A stretch of DNA of 64,000 nucleotides from the NCBI GenBank assembly GCA_943908475.1, contig CALTTG010000014.1, positions 11,655 to 75,654 on the forward strand. The letters run 5' to 3'. Below, piece by piece: positions 8,110 through 17,190 of the stretch. Numbering within the stretch: position 1 is the stretch's first letter; each line of letters opens with the position of its first letter. Made by a program: the position numbers and the translations under genes. Source of the DNA: an uncultured Burkholderiales bacterium (GTDB taxonomy: Bacteria; Pseudomonadota; Gammaproteobacteria; Burkholderiales; Burkholderiaceae_C). The notes beneath the pieces were generated by a model. The model was not told the origin of the DNA and made no database searches. It worked only from the letters and a program-made list of their open reading frames with translations.

Positions 8110-10074
8110 ATGATCGTCCTCAAGAACGTCACCTTGCTGCGCGGCGTCAAGCCCGTGCTTGAACAGGCCAGCGCCACCCTGCACCCCGGCGAAAAAGTCG
8201 GCCTGGTGGGGCGAAATGGCGCCGGCAAGTCATCGCTGTTCGCCCTGCTGTCGGGCAAGCTGCACCCAGACGCTGGCGACTGCGACATCCCCGCCGCCTG
8301 GCTGGCTCCCGGCGCGTTGGCCGAAGTGGCGCAAAACATGCCGGAAACCGACGATCCCGCGACGGAGTTCGTGCTGCAAGGCGACGGTCGCCTCATGCAA
8401 GCCCGACAGATGCTGTCGACCGCCGAAGCACAAGGGGACGGCCACGCCATGGCCGAAGCCCACGCCGAACTCGCCGAGGCGGGTCACTTCGACGCACCGG
8501 CGCGTGCGCAGGCCTTGCTGCTGGGGCTGGGGTTTCGGAGCGACCAACTCGAGGCGCCGGTCAACAGCTTCTCGGGCGGCTGGCGCATGCGCTTGCAGTT
8601 GGCGCGCGCGCTGATGTGCCCTTCTCGCCTGCTGCTGCTCGACGAGCCCACCAACCACTTGGACCTGGACGCCCTGGTGTGGCTGGAGAGCTGGCTGCAG
8701 CGCTATGAGGGCACCTGCATCATCATCAGCCACGACCGCGAGTTCCTCGACGCCACCACCAAGGTCACCTTGCACCTGGACGAAGGCCAGTTGACCCGCT
8801 ACACCGGTGGCTATTCGCAATTCGAGCAGATGCGGGCTGAGCGCATCAGTCAGCAACAGGCGGCTTACGGACGCCAGCAAGAGCGCATGGCGCAACTGCA
8901 GCGCTTCATCGACCGTTTCAAGGCCAAAGCGAGCAAGGCCAAACAGGCCCAAAGCCGCGTCAAGGCCCTGGAGCGCATGGAGAAAATCGGCCCCGTGCTG
9001 ACCGCGAGCGATTTTGAGTTTGAGTTCCCCGCGCCCGACAGCCTGCCCAACCCGATGCTGTCGCTGAAAGAGCTCAGCTGCGGCTATCGACTGCCTGAAG
9101 GCGACACCATCATTGTTCGAGGCATCAACCGCTCGGTCCTGCCCGGACAGCGCATCGGCATCCTGGGCGCCAATGGACAGGGCAAATCCACGCTGGTCAA
9201 GACCCTGGCGCACATGCAACCGGCCATCGCAGGCCAGATCACCGAGGGCAAAGGGCTGAACATCGGCTACTTCGCGCAGCAGGAACTGGACGTGCTGCGT
9301 CCGGACGAAGGTCCGCTGGCCCACATGATCCGCCTGGCCAAAGCCGTCAACCCACAGGCTCGCGAGCAAGAACTGCGCGACTTCCTGGGGCGGTTCCGGT
9401 TCACCGGCGACATGGTCATGCAACCCGTGGGTCAATTCAGTGGGGGCGAAAAGGCTCGCCTCGTGCTGGCCCTGGTGGTGTGGCAACGCCCTAACCTGCT
9501 CCTGCTGGACGAGCCCACCAACCACCTCGATTTGACCACCCGAGAGGCCCTGAGCATGGCCCTCAACGAGTTTGAAGGCACCGTCATGCTGGTCAGCCAC
9601 GACCGGGCACTGCTGCGTGAAGTCTGCGACGAATTCTGGTTGGTGACCCGAGGTGGGGTGGACACCTTCGATGGCGACCTGGACGACTACCAACGCTGGC
9701 TGGTCGAGCAGGGCAAAGCACAGACCGCCGCACTGAAGGCCGCGCAGACCGCGGCCCATGCCTCGCAGGCCGAATCCAGCGGGCTCGCACCCAATCGCAA
9801 GGAGGACCGCAAGGCTGCTGCGCAGGCGCGCCAGAAACTGCAAGAGCAAGCTCGCCCCATCAAGGCTGAGCTCAAGAAAATTGATGCGCAACTCAGTGTG
9901 CTCAGCGCCGAACGAGACGCCCTCAGCGAAGCCCTCTGCGATCCGCAACTGGCGGCGACGGATCGCACCGACAAAGCCCGTCGGCTCAAAACCGTGGGCG
10001 ACGACATCGACGCATTGGAAATGCACTGGCTGACCCTCAGCGAGCAACTGGAGGCCCTGGAAGCCAGCACCTGA
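8110..10074 (+). CDS. ABC-F family ATPase (YheS/Uup-like)
   Basis: Soluble protein of 654 aa with two ABC ATPase domains and no membrane segment, as in ABC-F translation factors. First domain: Walker A GRNGAGKSS at 34-42, signature FSGGWRMRL near 154-162, Walker B LLLLDEP at 174-180. The linker (about 240-295) is the charged helical P-site-tRNA motif region. Second domain: Walker A GANGQGKST at 353-361, signature FSGGEKARL. A C-terminal Lys/Ala/Gln-rich coiled coil (about 550-654) resembles YheS. ABC-F proteins act on stalled or initiating ribosomes; the exact role here is inferred from family only. Divergent from the PhoD-like gene. Confidence 0.9.
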   Translation: MIVLKNVTLLRGVKPVLEQASATLHPGEKVGLVGRNGAGKSSLFALLSGKLHPDAGDCDIPAAWLAPGALAEVAQNMPETDDPATEFVLQGDGRLMQARQMLSTAEAQGDGHAMAEAHAELAEAGHFDAPARAQALLLGLGFRSDQLEAPVNSFSGGWRMRLQLARALMCPSRLLLLDEPTNHLDLDALVWLESWLQRYEGTCIIISHDREFLDATTKVTLHLDEGQLTRYTGGYSQFEQMRAERISQQQAAYGRQQERMAQLQRFIDRFKAKASKAKQAQSRVKALERMEKIGPVLTASDFEFEFPAPDSLPNPMLSLKELSCGYRLPEGDTIIVRGINRSVLPGQRIGILGANGQGKSTLVKTLAHMQPAIAGQITEGKGLNIGYFAQQELDVLRPDEGPLAHMIRLAKAVNPQAREQELRDFLGRFRFTGDMVMQPVGQFSGGEKARLVLALVVWQRPNLLLLDEPTNHLDLTTREALSMALNEFEGTVMLVSHDRALLREVCDEFWLVTRGGVDTFDGDLDDYQRWLVEQGKAQTAALKAAQTAAHASQAESSGLAPNRKEDRKAAAQARQKLQEQARPIKAELKKIDAQLSVLSAERDALSEALCDPQLAATDRTDKARRLKTVGDDIDALEMHWLTLSEQLEALEAST

Positions 10075-10209
10075 CACGCCAGCTCGCCGCTGTGTCCGGG
10101 ATCAGCCCCGCCGATTTCACTGCGGTAAATCCCTGATGCCTGTGATCTGAACGCAGGGAGAAACCTGAAAAAACGGTGTTAAGGTGTTGATTGGATTGAC
10201 TTCCAAGCG

Positions 10210-10238
10210 TTGACGGGCACCCCCGAATGCCCTAGCCT
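10210..10238 (+). promoter_or_regulatory. Weak candidate promoter of the NlpC/P60 gene
   Basis: TTGACG (10210-10215), 17-base spacer, TAGCCT (10233-10238). The -35 is good but the -10 matches only half the consensus. It would start transcription close to the ATG at 10247, which has no ribosome-binding site. The remainder of the gap from 10075 holds nothing else I can support. Confidence 0.25.
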
Positions 10239-10246
10239 TGCGACCC

Positions 10247-10942
10247 ATGCGTTTTTTCCGCGGAGACATCCTGCGCCTGCTCACCGCCGCCGCTCTGGCA
10301 TGGCTGGTCAGCACCGCCGCTCAGGCTCAAAACCTGCCGGAAGGTGCCGCGTCTGCGCCCACCTCGTCAGACAGTGCCGACCCGGTCAGCCGTTTCCTCA
10401 GCGATCGCGGCCTCATCAACACGCGTCCGGTCGTCAACGCTGCGGTTCAGGTGCGTGACAAAGCGGCCTCGGTGGCCGCCGACCTGGTGATGTCGGCCAT
10501 GGATTTCCTCGGCGTGCCCTACCGCATGGGGGGACAATCTCGGGAAACAGGCTTCGATTGCAGCGGCTTCACGCGCCACGTGTTTGAAAACAGCCTGGGT
10601 CTGGTCCTGCCGCGTCGAGCGGCGGAACAAGCGAACATGCCCGGGATGCTGGCGGTCAACCAATCGGAGCTCAAGCCCGGCGATCTGGTGTTCTTCAACA
10701 CCTTGCGCAACACCTTCTCCCACGTGGGCATCTACATCGGCGACAACAAGTTCATCCATTCGCCTCGCAGTGGCGCCGTGGTGCGCATCGAAGACATGCG
10801 ACTGGCGTACTGGCAGCAACGGTTCGACGGCGCCCGCCGCCCCCCCGCGCTGAACAAGTCGGGTGCAGTCGCAGTGCCAACATCCGGTCTGCCCCCAGTG
10901 GCCCGCAGCGGCAACGGGCTGAGCGCTGAACAAGCCCCCTGA
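10247..10942 (+). CDS. Secreted NlpC/P60 (C40) peptidase
   Basis: About 231 aa. An N-terminal signal peptide (MRFFRGDILRLL then a hydrophobic run, cleavage after AQA near residue 27) sends it to the periplasm. The C40 catalytic triad is visible: Cys105 in FDCSGFTRH, His159 in FSHVGIYIGD and a third polar residue, His171 in KFIHSPRSG. Such enzymes cut D-glutamyl-meso-DAP or related peptidoglycan stem bonds, as E. coli Spr/MepS does. A Pro/Ser/Ala-rich low-complexity tail follows the domain. A TTG at 10238 could add three residues. It precedes moaA in the same direction. Confidence 0.85.
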   Translation: MRFFRGDILRLLTAAALAWLVSTAAQAQNLPEGAASAPTSSDSADPVSRFLSDRGLINTRPVVNAAVQVRDKAASVAADLVMSAMDFLGVPYRMGGQSRETGFDCSGFTRHVFENSLGLVLPRRAAEQANMPGMLAVNQSELKPGDLVFFNTLRNTFSHVGIYIGDNKFIHSPRSGAVVRIEDMRLAYWQQRFDGARRPPALNKSGAVAVPTSGLPPVARSGNGLSAEQAP

Positions 10943-10986
10943 TCCCAGGGCCATCGGCAGCCTGACACCGGCATGGCGCCGTGCAG

Positions 10987-11001
10987 TGGGACAATGTCCC
11001 A
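10987..11001. promoter_or_regulatory. Perfect palindrome abutting the moaA start codon
   Basis: TGGGACAATGTCCCA, two 7-base arms around a single A, ends one base before the moaA ATG. It contains GACAAT (10990-10995), which could act as a -10 with a leaderless start; or it may be an operator or mRNA hairpin. Confidence 0.35.
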
Positions 11002-12147
11002 ATGCGTGAAGACCGCATCATTCCCCTCATGCCTGAGCAGGGCCCACGCGGCCCCTCGTCGCTGTCCGCGCGTCAACCCCTGCCGCACGCCTCGACCGCA
11101 TCCACGCTGACTGCCCCTCGACCGATCGATCGATTGGGGCGCCCTCTGCGAGACTTGCGGATCTCGGTGACCGACCGCTGCAACTTCCGCTGTGGCTATT
11201 GCATGCCTCGCGAGGTGTATGGCCCGGGCCACCGCTTCATGCCCCACCCCGAACTGCTCAGCTTCGAGGAAATCGAGCGCAGCGCCCGCATCTTCCTGGC
11301 TTTGGGTGTTCATAAGCTCCGACTGACCGGCGGTGAACCCCTGATGCGACGAGACCTGCCGGTATTGATCGACAAACTCGCTCGCCTGCGCACCGAGTCT
11401 GGCCTGCCGCCCGAACTGGCCCTGACCACCAACGGCGCCCTGCTGGCGCCCCGAGCTGCGGCCTTGCGCTCAGCGGGTCTGAACCGCCTGACGGTGAGCC
11501 TCGATGCCATCGACGATGCCACCTTCCGACGCATGAGCGACAGCGACATCCCACTGAGTCAGGTGCTCCAAGGCATCGAGGCGGCGCAGCACGTTGGCTT
11601 GGGCCCCTTGAAGGTCAACATGGTCGTTCAACGCGGCGTCAACGACCACCAGATCCTGCCCATGATCGCGCACTTCCGCCACAGCGGCATCGAGCTGCGC
11701 TTCATCGAGTTCATGGACGTGGGCCACACCAATGGCTGGAACCTCCAGCAGGTCATGCCCACCGATGCCGTGATCCAGCACATTGAATCCCGCTGGTCGT
11801 TGCGAGCCATGCCCCATGCGAGGCCCGGGGACACCGCCAAACGCATGGCGCTGGCCGATGGCTCCCTGACCTTGGGCTTCATTTCCAGCGTGACCCAAGC
11901 GTTTTGCGGCGATTGCAACCGGCTCCGCCTCAGCACCGATGGGCGCCTGTACACCTGCCTGTTCACCGGCCAGGGACACGACCTGAGGGATGCCCTGCGA
12001 AACTCCGACGACGACGTGCTCATTCAATCGCGCATTGCCGCGCTTTGGCAACAGCGCCACGACCAGTATTCCGCCTTGCGCGGCCAGCGCCCCGCGCAGG
12101 GCCAGGCGGCATCTGATCGGGTCGAAATGAGTTTCATCGGAGGCTGA
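11002..12147 (+). CDS. moaA: GTP 3',8-cyclase MoaA
   Basis: Radical-SAM enzyme, 381 aa, making 3',8-cyclo-7,8-dihydro-GTP, the first step of molybdopterin synthesis. The SAM [4Fe-4S] cluster cysteines are in CNFRCGYC (60, 64, 67), and the second cluster is in FCGDCNRLR plus a following Cys in LYTCLF near the C-terminus. The protein ends in the conserved Gly-Gly tail (SFIGG) needed for activity. An N-terminal stretch of about 40 residues before DRLGRPLRDLRIS is longer than in E. coli MoaA, so the true start could be 11002, 11029 or the GTG at 10981. mobA begins 4 bases later. Confidence 0.93.
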   Translation: MREDRIIPLMPEQGPRGPSSLSARQPLPHASTASTLTAPRPIDRLGRPLRDLRISVTDRCNFRCGYCMPREVYGPGHRFMPHPELLSFEEIERSARIFLALGVHKLRLTGGEPLMRRDLPVLIDKLARLRTESGLPPELALTTNGALLAPRAAALRSAGLNRLTVSLDAIDDATFRRMSDSDIPLSQVLQGIEAAQHVGLGPLKVNMVVQRGVNDHQILPMIAHFRHSGIELRFIEFMDVGHTNGWNLQQVMPTDAVIQHIESRWSLRAMPHARPGDTAKRMALADGSLTLGFISSVTQAFCGDCNRLRLSTDGRLYTCLFTGQGHDLRDALRNSDDDVLIQSRIAALWQQRHDQYSALRGQRPAQGQAASDRVEMSFIGG

Positions 12148-12151
12148 CCCC

Positions 12152-12736
12152 ATGAAGTCCGCAGAGATCGAGGGCTGGTTGCTCAGTGGCGGACAAGGCC
12201 GACGCATGGGCGGGCAAGACAAGGGCCTGGTGAACTGGCGGGGCGAGCCCCTCGTCCACCACACCGTGCGGCGCCTGCGGCCACAGGTCTCACGGTTGTC
12301 GATCAGCGCCAACCGGCACCTTGAAGACTACGCTTTGCTTGGGCACCCGGTGATCCCGGATGATGCAGACCTCGCTCAAGAAGGTGGCCCCCTGCTGGGC
12401 ATGCTCACGGCTTGGCGGCACACCCAATCGCCCTGGCTGCAATTCCTGCCCTGCGACTACCCCCAAGTGCCCAGTGACCTCGTGAGTCGCCTGCACCAGG
12501 AAGCGCTTCGCACCCAATCTCTGGCGGCAGTCCCTGTCACCCACTGGCAAGGCGAACCCCGCCACCATTGGGCCTGTGCACTCGTTCACCGCGATCTTCA
12601 CGCTTCTTTGCACACCTTGTTTCACCAAGGTGAGCGGCGTGTGCGAGTCTGGCTGACTGCGCACACGTGGTGCAGCGTCGGCTTTGAATCTGCTGAAGCC
12701 TTCCAGAACCTCAACACCCCCGGAGACTTGGCATGA
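12152..12736 (+). CDS. mobA: Molybdenum cofactor guanylyltransferase MobA
   Basis: 194 aa, attaches GMP to molybdenum-molybdopterin to give the bis-MGD cofactor of DMSO-reductase-family enzymes. The nucleotide-binding motif LLSGGQGRRMGGQDKG lies near residues 11-26 and the PCDYP metal-site motif near 108. It follows moaA directly and overlaps the next gene by ATGA. Its presence implies that this organism has bis-MGD enzymes such as nitrate reductase or formate dehydrogenase elsewhere. Confidence 0.92.
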   Translation: MKSAEIEGWLLSGGQGRRMGGQDKGLVNWRGEPLVHHTVRRLRPQVSRLSISANRHLEDYALLGHPVIPDDADLAQEGGPLLGMLTAWRHTQSPWLQFLPCDYPQVPSDLVSRLHQEALRTQSLAAVPVTHWQGEPRHHWACALVHRDLHASLHTLFHQGERRVRVWLTAHTWCSVGFESAEAFQNLNTPGDLA

Positions 12737-13281
12737 ACCGAACCGATGCCTTCACTGTTCGCATTGCCCGTGTGTCTCCTGCTGAACTCAGTGCCTTCAA
12801 AACACTGCGTGACGAAGGTTTGCGTCTGCACCCAGAAGCATTTGACGCCGATCTGGACCAGGAACAGGCGCGGCCACCGGAGAGCTATGTTGGACGACTG
12901 GGCTTGAGCGAAGCCCGAGGAGGCACTTTCCTGCTCGGGGCATGGGCGGGCCAAGACATGGTGGGCATGATTGGCCTGGAGCGACAACTCCTGCCCAAGC
13001 TCCGCCACAGTGCCGAGCTCAACGGCATGATGGTGCGCCCCTCACATGCTGGCCACGGCATCGGCATGGCCCTGGTGGAGCAGTGCATCCGCGAAGCTCG
13101 TCAGGCCCAGGGCCTGGAGTTGCTGACCTTGCGGGTCAGCGCCGAGAACCATGCCGCCATCCGCCTGTACGAGCGGGGCGGATTTCAAGCCTGCGGCGTG
13201 GTGCCCAAAGCCATCAAGCTGTGGGATGCCCATGGGCGCGTGCGCCACGTGGACCGCCTCACCATGGCGCTCGTGCTCTGA
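12733..13281 (+). CDS. GNAT family N-acetyltransferase
   Basis: 182 aa with the GNAT fold. Motif A (acetyl-CoA pyrophosphate loop) is seen in MMVRPSHAGHGIGMALVEQ near 98-116 and the C-terminal motif B in LRVSAENHAAIRLYERGGF near 136-154. The substrate (small molecule or protein N-terminus) cannot be predicted. It is translationally coupled to mobA through ATGA, but no link to molybdenum cofactor chemistry is evident. It meets rnhA tail to tail. Confidence 0.85.
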   Translation: MNRTDAFTVRIARVSPAELSAFKTLRDEGLRLHPEAFDADLDQEQARPPESYVGRLGLSEARGGTFLLGAWAGQDMVGMIGLERQLLPKLRHSAELNGMMVRPSHAGHGIGMALVEQCIREARQAQGLELLTLRVSAENHAAIRLYERGGFQACGVVPKAIKLWDAHGRVRHVDRLTMALVL

Positions 13282-13323
13282 GGGCTGCAGGGTCGAGGGC
13301 GTGCCTTGCTGGCCCTCGTGCGC

Positions 13324-13770
13324 TCACTGCTCGGCAGCGCCCCGATTGGCCAGGCCGTCGGCCCGCTCGTTGCCCGGGTCACCGGCGTGCCCCTTCACCC
13401 AGCGCCAATCGACCTTGTGGCGGCTCGCCGCCTGCTCCAGCAGCTGCCACAACTCGGCATTCTTGACGGGCTTGTTGTCTGCGGTCTTCCAGCCACGTCG
13501 TTTCCAGCCGTTGATCCATTCGGTGATGCCCTTGCGCACGTACTCGCTGTCGGTGTAGAGCACGACATCGCAACGCTTCTTGAGCACATTCAAGGCTTCG
13601 ATCACGGCCGTCAGCTCCATCCGGTTGTTGGTCGTGGAACGCTCCCCACCCCACATCTCCTTCTCGTGCTGGCCGCTGACCATCCAGACGCCCCAGCCGC
13701 CGGGGCCCGGATTGCCTTTGCAGGCGCCATCGGTGTACACCACCACTTTCGGTGGTTTCTCATCGCTCAT
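13324..13770 (-). CDS. rnhA: Ribonuclease HI
   Basis: 148 aa, degrades the RNA strand of RNA-DNA hybrids (R-loops and lagging-strand primers). All four carboxylates of the RNase HI active site are seen: Asp in YTDGACKGNPGPGGWG near residue 13, Glu in MELTAVIEAL near 51, Asp in YTDSEYVRKG near 73, and Asp in GNERADGLAN near 137. A basic protrusion (NGWKRRGWKTADNKPVKN) is present. It lies 3 bases downstream of the methyltransferase gene. Confidence 0.95.
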   Translation of the reverse strand: MSDEKPPKVVVYTDGACKGNPGPGGWGVWMVSGQHEKEMWGGERSTTNNRMELTAVIEALNVLKKRCDVVLYTDSEYVRKGITEWINGWKRRGWKTADNKPVKNAELWQLLEQAASRHKVDWRWVKGHAGDPGNERADGLANRGAAEQ

Positions 13771-13773
13771 GCT

Positions 13774-14586
13774 TCAGTCCTGTTCGTTCGACCGGCTTTC
13801 AAAGCCGGGGGCCGAAGTATGCCGGTTGGCCACCACCGCCGGCGCCGCAGCGCCGGTTCTGACTGGGCGTTTGAGCTTGCCCACCAGCTTCATGCCCCGC
13901 GATCGCTTCACGGCCACCAGCATGTAAGTGGCCCCCAGAACGGGCCACCATCGTTCACCGGCTCGCTCCATCCAGGCCGAGCGTTCCCACCACGCCTCGT
14001 GACGGATCATGGGCCGGTAAAAACCAAATGTGCCTGTCTCAACCTCCATGTCCAGCAACCGGAGCCAGTCGCGCAAACGCCAATAGGCCATGAATTCACC
14101 CTGCGGCAACACCGCCGCACGGCGCACGCCCCAACGGCCCACACGCTGCCACAACCCCCAAAGGCTGATGGGGTTGAAACCGGCGATGACCACCTTGCCC
14201 TCTGGCACCAACACCCGCGCCACCTCACGCAAGGTGTGGTGAGGGTCGTGCGCCAGCTCCAAGGCATGAGGCATCACCACCAAGTCGAGGCAATTGTTGG
14301 GAAACGGCAGCGATTCGAAGTCGCAGCGCAAGGTCAGGCCCGGGGGCGCCCCGCTGGACAACGGAGGCTGCCAACGTTGGTAGGTCGCATCGACCGCCAG
14401 CCAGCGATGCTGCATCCGGTTGGCGCGCAACGCATCCAACTCAGGCATCCCGAGTTGCAAGGCGTGGAATCCGAAGATGTCGGCCACCAGCCGGTCCATC
14501 TGAGCCTGTTCCCACTCGAGCAAAGCCTGCCCCGGCGGGAGCGCCAGCCAAGGGTGCAACTCTATAATCGGATCGACTCTCGTCAT
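13774..14586 (-). CDS. Class I SAM-dependent methyltransferase
   Basis: About 270 aa. The centre has a Methyltransf_11-type core with the post-motif VVMPHALELAHDPHHTLREVARVL and VIAGFNPISLWGLWQRVGRW, a segment typical of the methyltransferase conserved between rnhA and gloB in betaproteobacteria. The substrate is unknown. The chosen ATG at 14586 (MTRVDPIIELHPW) overlaps the gloB ATG on the other strand inside a single CATG; a GTG at 14619 would add 11 residues and overlap gloB further. Confidence 0.8.
   Translation of the reverse strand: MTRVDPIIELHPWLALPPGQALLEWEQAQMDRLVADIFGFHALQLGMPELDALRANRMQHRWLAVDATYQRWQPPLSSGAPPGLTLRCDFESLPFPNNCLDLVVMPHALELAHDPHHTLREVARVLVPEGKVVIAGFNPISLWGLWQRVGRWGVRRAAVLPQGEFMAYWRLRDWLRLLDMEVETGTFGFYRPMIRHEAWWERSAWMERAGERWWPVLGATYMLVAVKRSRGMKLVGKLKRPVRTGAAAPAVVANRHTSAPGFESRSNEQD
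14563..14568 (+). promoter_or_regulatory. Candidate -10 element of gloB
   Basis: A perfect TATAAT lies 16 bases before the gloB ATG, inside the 5' end of the divergent methyltransferase gene. It predicts a leader of about 10 bases without a Shine-Dalgarno sequence. The -35 region (around 14540) is poor. Confidence 0.5.
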
Positions 14587-15370
14587 GAAACTCGTCGCCT
14601 TACCCGCATTCACCGACAACTACATCTGGATGTTCCACGATGGGCAACAAGCCCTGGTGGTTGATCCGGGTGACCCGTCCCCGGTGGAAGCTGCGTTGCA
14701 GGACCTGGGTTTGAGTCTGACGGCCATTCTAGTGACCCACCACCATGCGGATCACACGGCCGGGCTGCTTTCCCTGAAAGCGCGTCTGAATGGCCACATT
14801 CACGGCCCAGCCGATGTGAGCATCGCCGGCATCGACCGCCAAGTGCATGAGGGTGATCACATCGAGTGGAACGGCCACCGAATCGCTGTGCTGAGCACCC
14901 CCGGACACACGGCCACACACATCAGTTACTTGGTGCAGCCCTCGTCAGGGACTTGGAAGGATCGCCCGCTGCTATGGTGTGGCGACACCCTGTTTTCTGC
15001 GGGATGCGGTCGGATTTTCGACGGCACCCCAGAGCAACTCCATGCCTCGCTGAACCGACTGGCCACCCTGCCCGACGACACCCTCGTGTGCTGCACCCAT
15101 GAATACACCTTGAGCAACCTGGCGTTCGCTCAGGCCGTCGAGCCCGATAATCTCGACGTGATGAGGGCCATCGACACCGCAAGGTCGACGCGAGCACTCG
15201 GGCGCCCCACCTTGCCCAGCACCCTCGGGGCCGAGAAACAGATCAACCCATTCCTGCGCACGCACCTGCCCCAGGTGGCCGCGCAGGCCAGGCGCCACGG
15301 GGCCCTTCATGACACACCGTTGTCGGTGTTCAGCGCCTTGCGCGAATGGAAAAACGAGTTCAGAGCATGA
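14585..15370 (+). CDS. gloB: Hydroxyacylglutathione hydrolase (glyoxalase II)
   Basis: 261 aa metallo-beta-lactamase-fold enzyme that hydrolyses S-D-lactoylglutathione to D-lactate and glutathione, the second step of methylglyoxal detoxification. Binuclear metal ligands are in THHHADHTAG (about 55-64), STPGHTATH (about 107-115), WCGDTLF and CCTHEYTLSN. The C-terminal helical glutathione-binding domain ends at REWKNEFRA. Its ATG shares bases with the divergent methyltransferase ATG; its stop overlaps the mltD start (ATGA). Confidence 0.94.
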   Translation: MKLVALPAFTDNYIWMFHDGQQALVVDPGDPSPVEAALQDLGLSLTAILVTHHHADHTAGLLSLKARLNGHIHGPADVSIAGIDRQVHEGDHIEWNGHRIAVLSTPGHTATHISYLVQPSSGTWKDRPLLWCGDTLFSAGCGRIFDGTPEQLHASLNRLATLPDDTLVCCTHEYTLSNLAFAQAVEPDNLDVMRAIDTARSTRALGRPTLPSTLGAEKQINPFLRTHLPQVAAQARRHGALHDTPLSVFSALREWKNEFRA

Positions 15371-17190
15371 CCCCATCTCAATCGACCCGACGCTCTTCGC
15401 CCCGAACCCTCGGGCTGGTCTTGGCCCTGGTGAGCCTGCCCTGGCTGACCGGCTGCAGCACCATGGAAGCTGCGGTGGGACAGGGGCTGGACCGCCTGGC
15501 GGCCATGCGCGCGCCCAAGCCCACGGCCCCTTCGGCCAGCTCACCCTCCGAACTGCTGGCTCAAGCCCCGACGGCGATGGGTGTGCCCACGCCGTCGCTG
15601 AAGGTCTCGCCCCTCCCCCCCGGCCCCGGCTCACCCACCGCCGCCCTGGCCACCGAAACCGCCCAAAGCCGAACGCTGGCCATGCCCAGCCTGCTGGTGA
15701 GTGAGTCGCTGGAAGACCAGAACCGCCATGCCGTCGGGGCCCCAACCGACCCGCTCAGGCCCGACACCACCCTGAACCTCGACGACCGCAATGCGTCGAA
15801 AGACCTTTGGGTTCGCGTGCGCAAAGGCTTCGCCCTGCCCCAGATTGACACCGAACTCGTGGGCGAGCACGAGCGCTGGTACGCCAGTCGGCCTGACTAT
15901 GTGCAACGCATGGGCGAGCGCGCCAACCGCTACCTCTACCATGTCGTGGAAGAGGTCGAGCGGCGCAAGATGCCGGCCGAGCTGGCCCTCTTGCCCTTCA
16001 TCGAAAGCGCGTTCAATCCTCAGGCCCTGTCGTCGGCGCGGGCCTCCGGGATCTGGCAATTCATGCCCGCCACCGGCAAGGATTACGAGCTCAAGCAGAA
16101 CCTGTTCCGAGACGATCGCCGCGACGTGTTGGCCTCGACCCGCGCGGCGCTGGACCACCTGCAGCGACTGCACCGCATGTTCGGCGACTGGCACCTCGTG
16201 CTGGCAGCCTACAACTGGGGCGAAGGCAATGTGCAGCGGGCCATGAGCAAAAACGCCAAGGCAGGCCTGCCCACCGACTACCTCAGCCTGACCCTGCCGC
16301 CCGAAACGCGGCATTACGTGCCCAAGCTGCACGCCGTTCGAAACATCGTGGCCCGACCCGACGCCTTTGGGCTCGTGCTGCCCGTGATCGAGAACCACCC
16401 CTACTTTGTCAGCGTACCTCTTCAGCGAGACATGGACGTGGCGGTGGCGGCTCGCCTGGCCGAACTGTCGCTGAGCGACTTCCAAGCGCTCAACCCCTCG
16501 ATGAACAAGCCGGTGATCTTGGCCGCAGGCACCCCCCAGGTGCTGCTGCCCTACAGCAACGCCTCACGCTTCATGCACAACCTGGCGCGCAACAAGGCGC
16601 CCCTGGCCACGTGGACCGCCTGGGTGGCGCCTCGCACCATGCGCCCCAGTGAGGTGGCTCGGCTGGTCGGGATGAACGAGAACGCACTCAAGGACGTCAA
16701 CCGCATCCCTCAGAAAATGCTGGTCAAAGCGGGCTCCACCCTGCTCGTCCCAAGGTCGCATTCGCGGACCGAAGATGTCTCTGAGCACGTTGCCGACAAC
16801 GCCATGATGGCGCTGGCCCCTGACGTGCCGCCGGTGCGCAAGATGACCCTGCGGGCCGGCAAACGCGACAGCGTGGCCAGCATCGCGCGCAAGTACAAGC
16901 TGAATGCCAGTCAGGTCGCGCAATGGAACAAGGTGGGTGCCACGGCCCGCTTCAAGCGGGGTCAAGCCATCGTGGTCTATGTGCCGGTCCAATCTCGGGC
17001 CATGGCCGCGAGCGCCCAGAAATCCGATCGCAAGGGGGGCCGCGTGACCAAAGGCAACAAGAGCCGCCCCGATGCCCGCAAGCTGGCCAGCAACAGCGGC
17101 AACAAGCGCAAAGTCACGTCGACCGCTTCGGGCAAATCCCGGCAAAGTGCGCCATCCAGCCAGCGCAAGGTGCGTGTGGCCGCCCGCTGA
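15367..17190 (+). CDS. mltD: Membrane-bound lytic murein transglycosylase D (lipoprotein, LysM)
   Basis: 607 aa lipoprotein that cleaves peptidoglycan glycan strands to 1,6-anhydro products. The signal sequence ends in lipobox LTGC with the lipidated Cys at 30. A Pro/Ser-rich linker runs to about 140; the SLT domain carries the catalytic Glu213 in LLPFIESAFNP and the GIWQFMPATG motif. At least one LysM-like repeat is seen near the C-terminus (TLRAGKRDSVASIARKYKL), followed by a Lys/Arg/Ser-rich tail likely to bind the wall. The ATG at 15367 overlaps the gloB stop; a possible earlier ATG at 15346 would not give so clean a signal peptide. Confidence 0.9.
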   Translation: MTPSQSTRRSSPRTLGLVLALVSLPWLTGCSTMEAAVGQGLDRLAAMRAPKPTAPSASSPSELLAQAPTAMGVPTPSLKVSPLPPGPGSPTAALATETAQSRTLAMPSLLVSESLEDQNRHAVGAPTDPLRPDTTLNLDDRNASKDLWVRVRKGFALPQIDTELVGEHERWYASRPDYVQRMGERANRYLYHVVEEVERRKMPAELALLPFIESAFNPQALSSARASGIWQFMPATGKDYELKQNLFRDDRRDVLASTRAALDHLQRLHRMFGDWHLVLAAYNWGEGNVQRAMSKNAKAGLPTDYLSLTLPPETRHYVPKLHAVRNIVARPDAFGLVLPVIENHPYFVSVPLQRDMDVAVAARLAELSLSDFQALNPSMNKPVILAAGTPQVLLPYSNASRFMHNLARNKAPLATWTAWVAPRTMRPSEVARLVGMNENALKDVNRIPQKMLVKAGSTLLVPRSHSRTEDVSEHVADNAMMALAPDVPPVRKMTLRAGKRDSVASIARKYKLNASQVAQWNKVGATARFKRGQAIVVYVPVQSRAMAASAQKSDRKGGRVTKGNKSRPDARKLASNSGNKRKVTSTASGKSRQSAPSSQRKVRVAAR

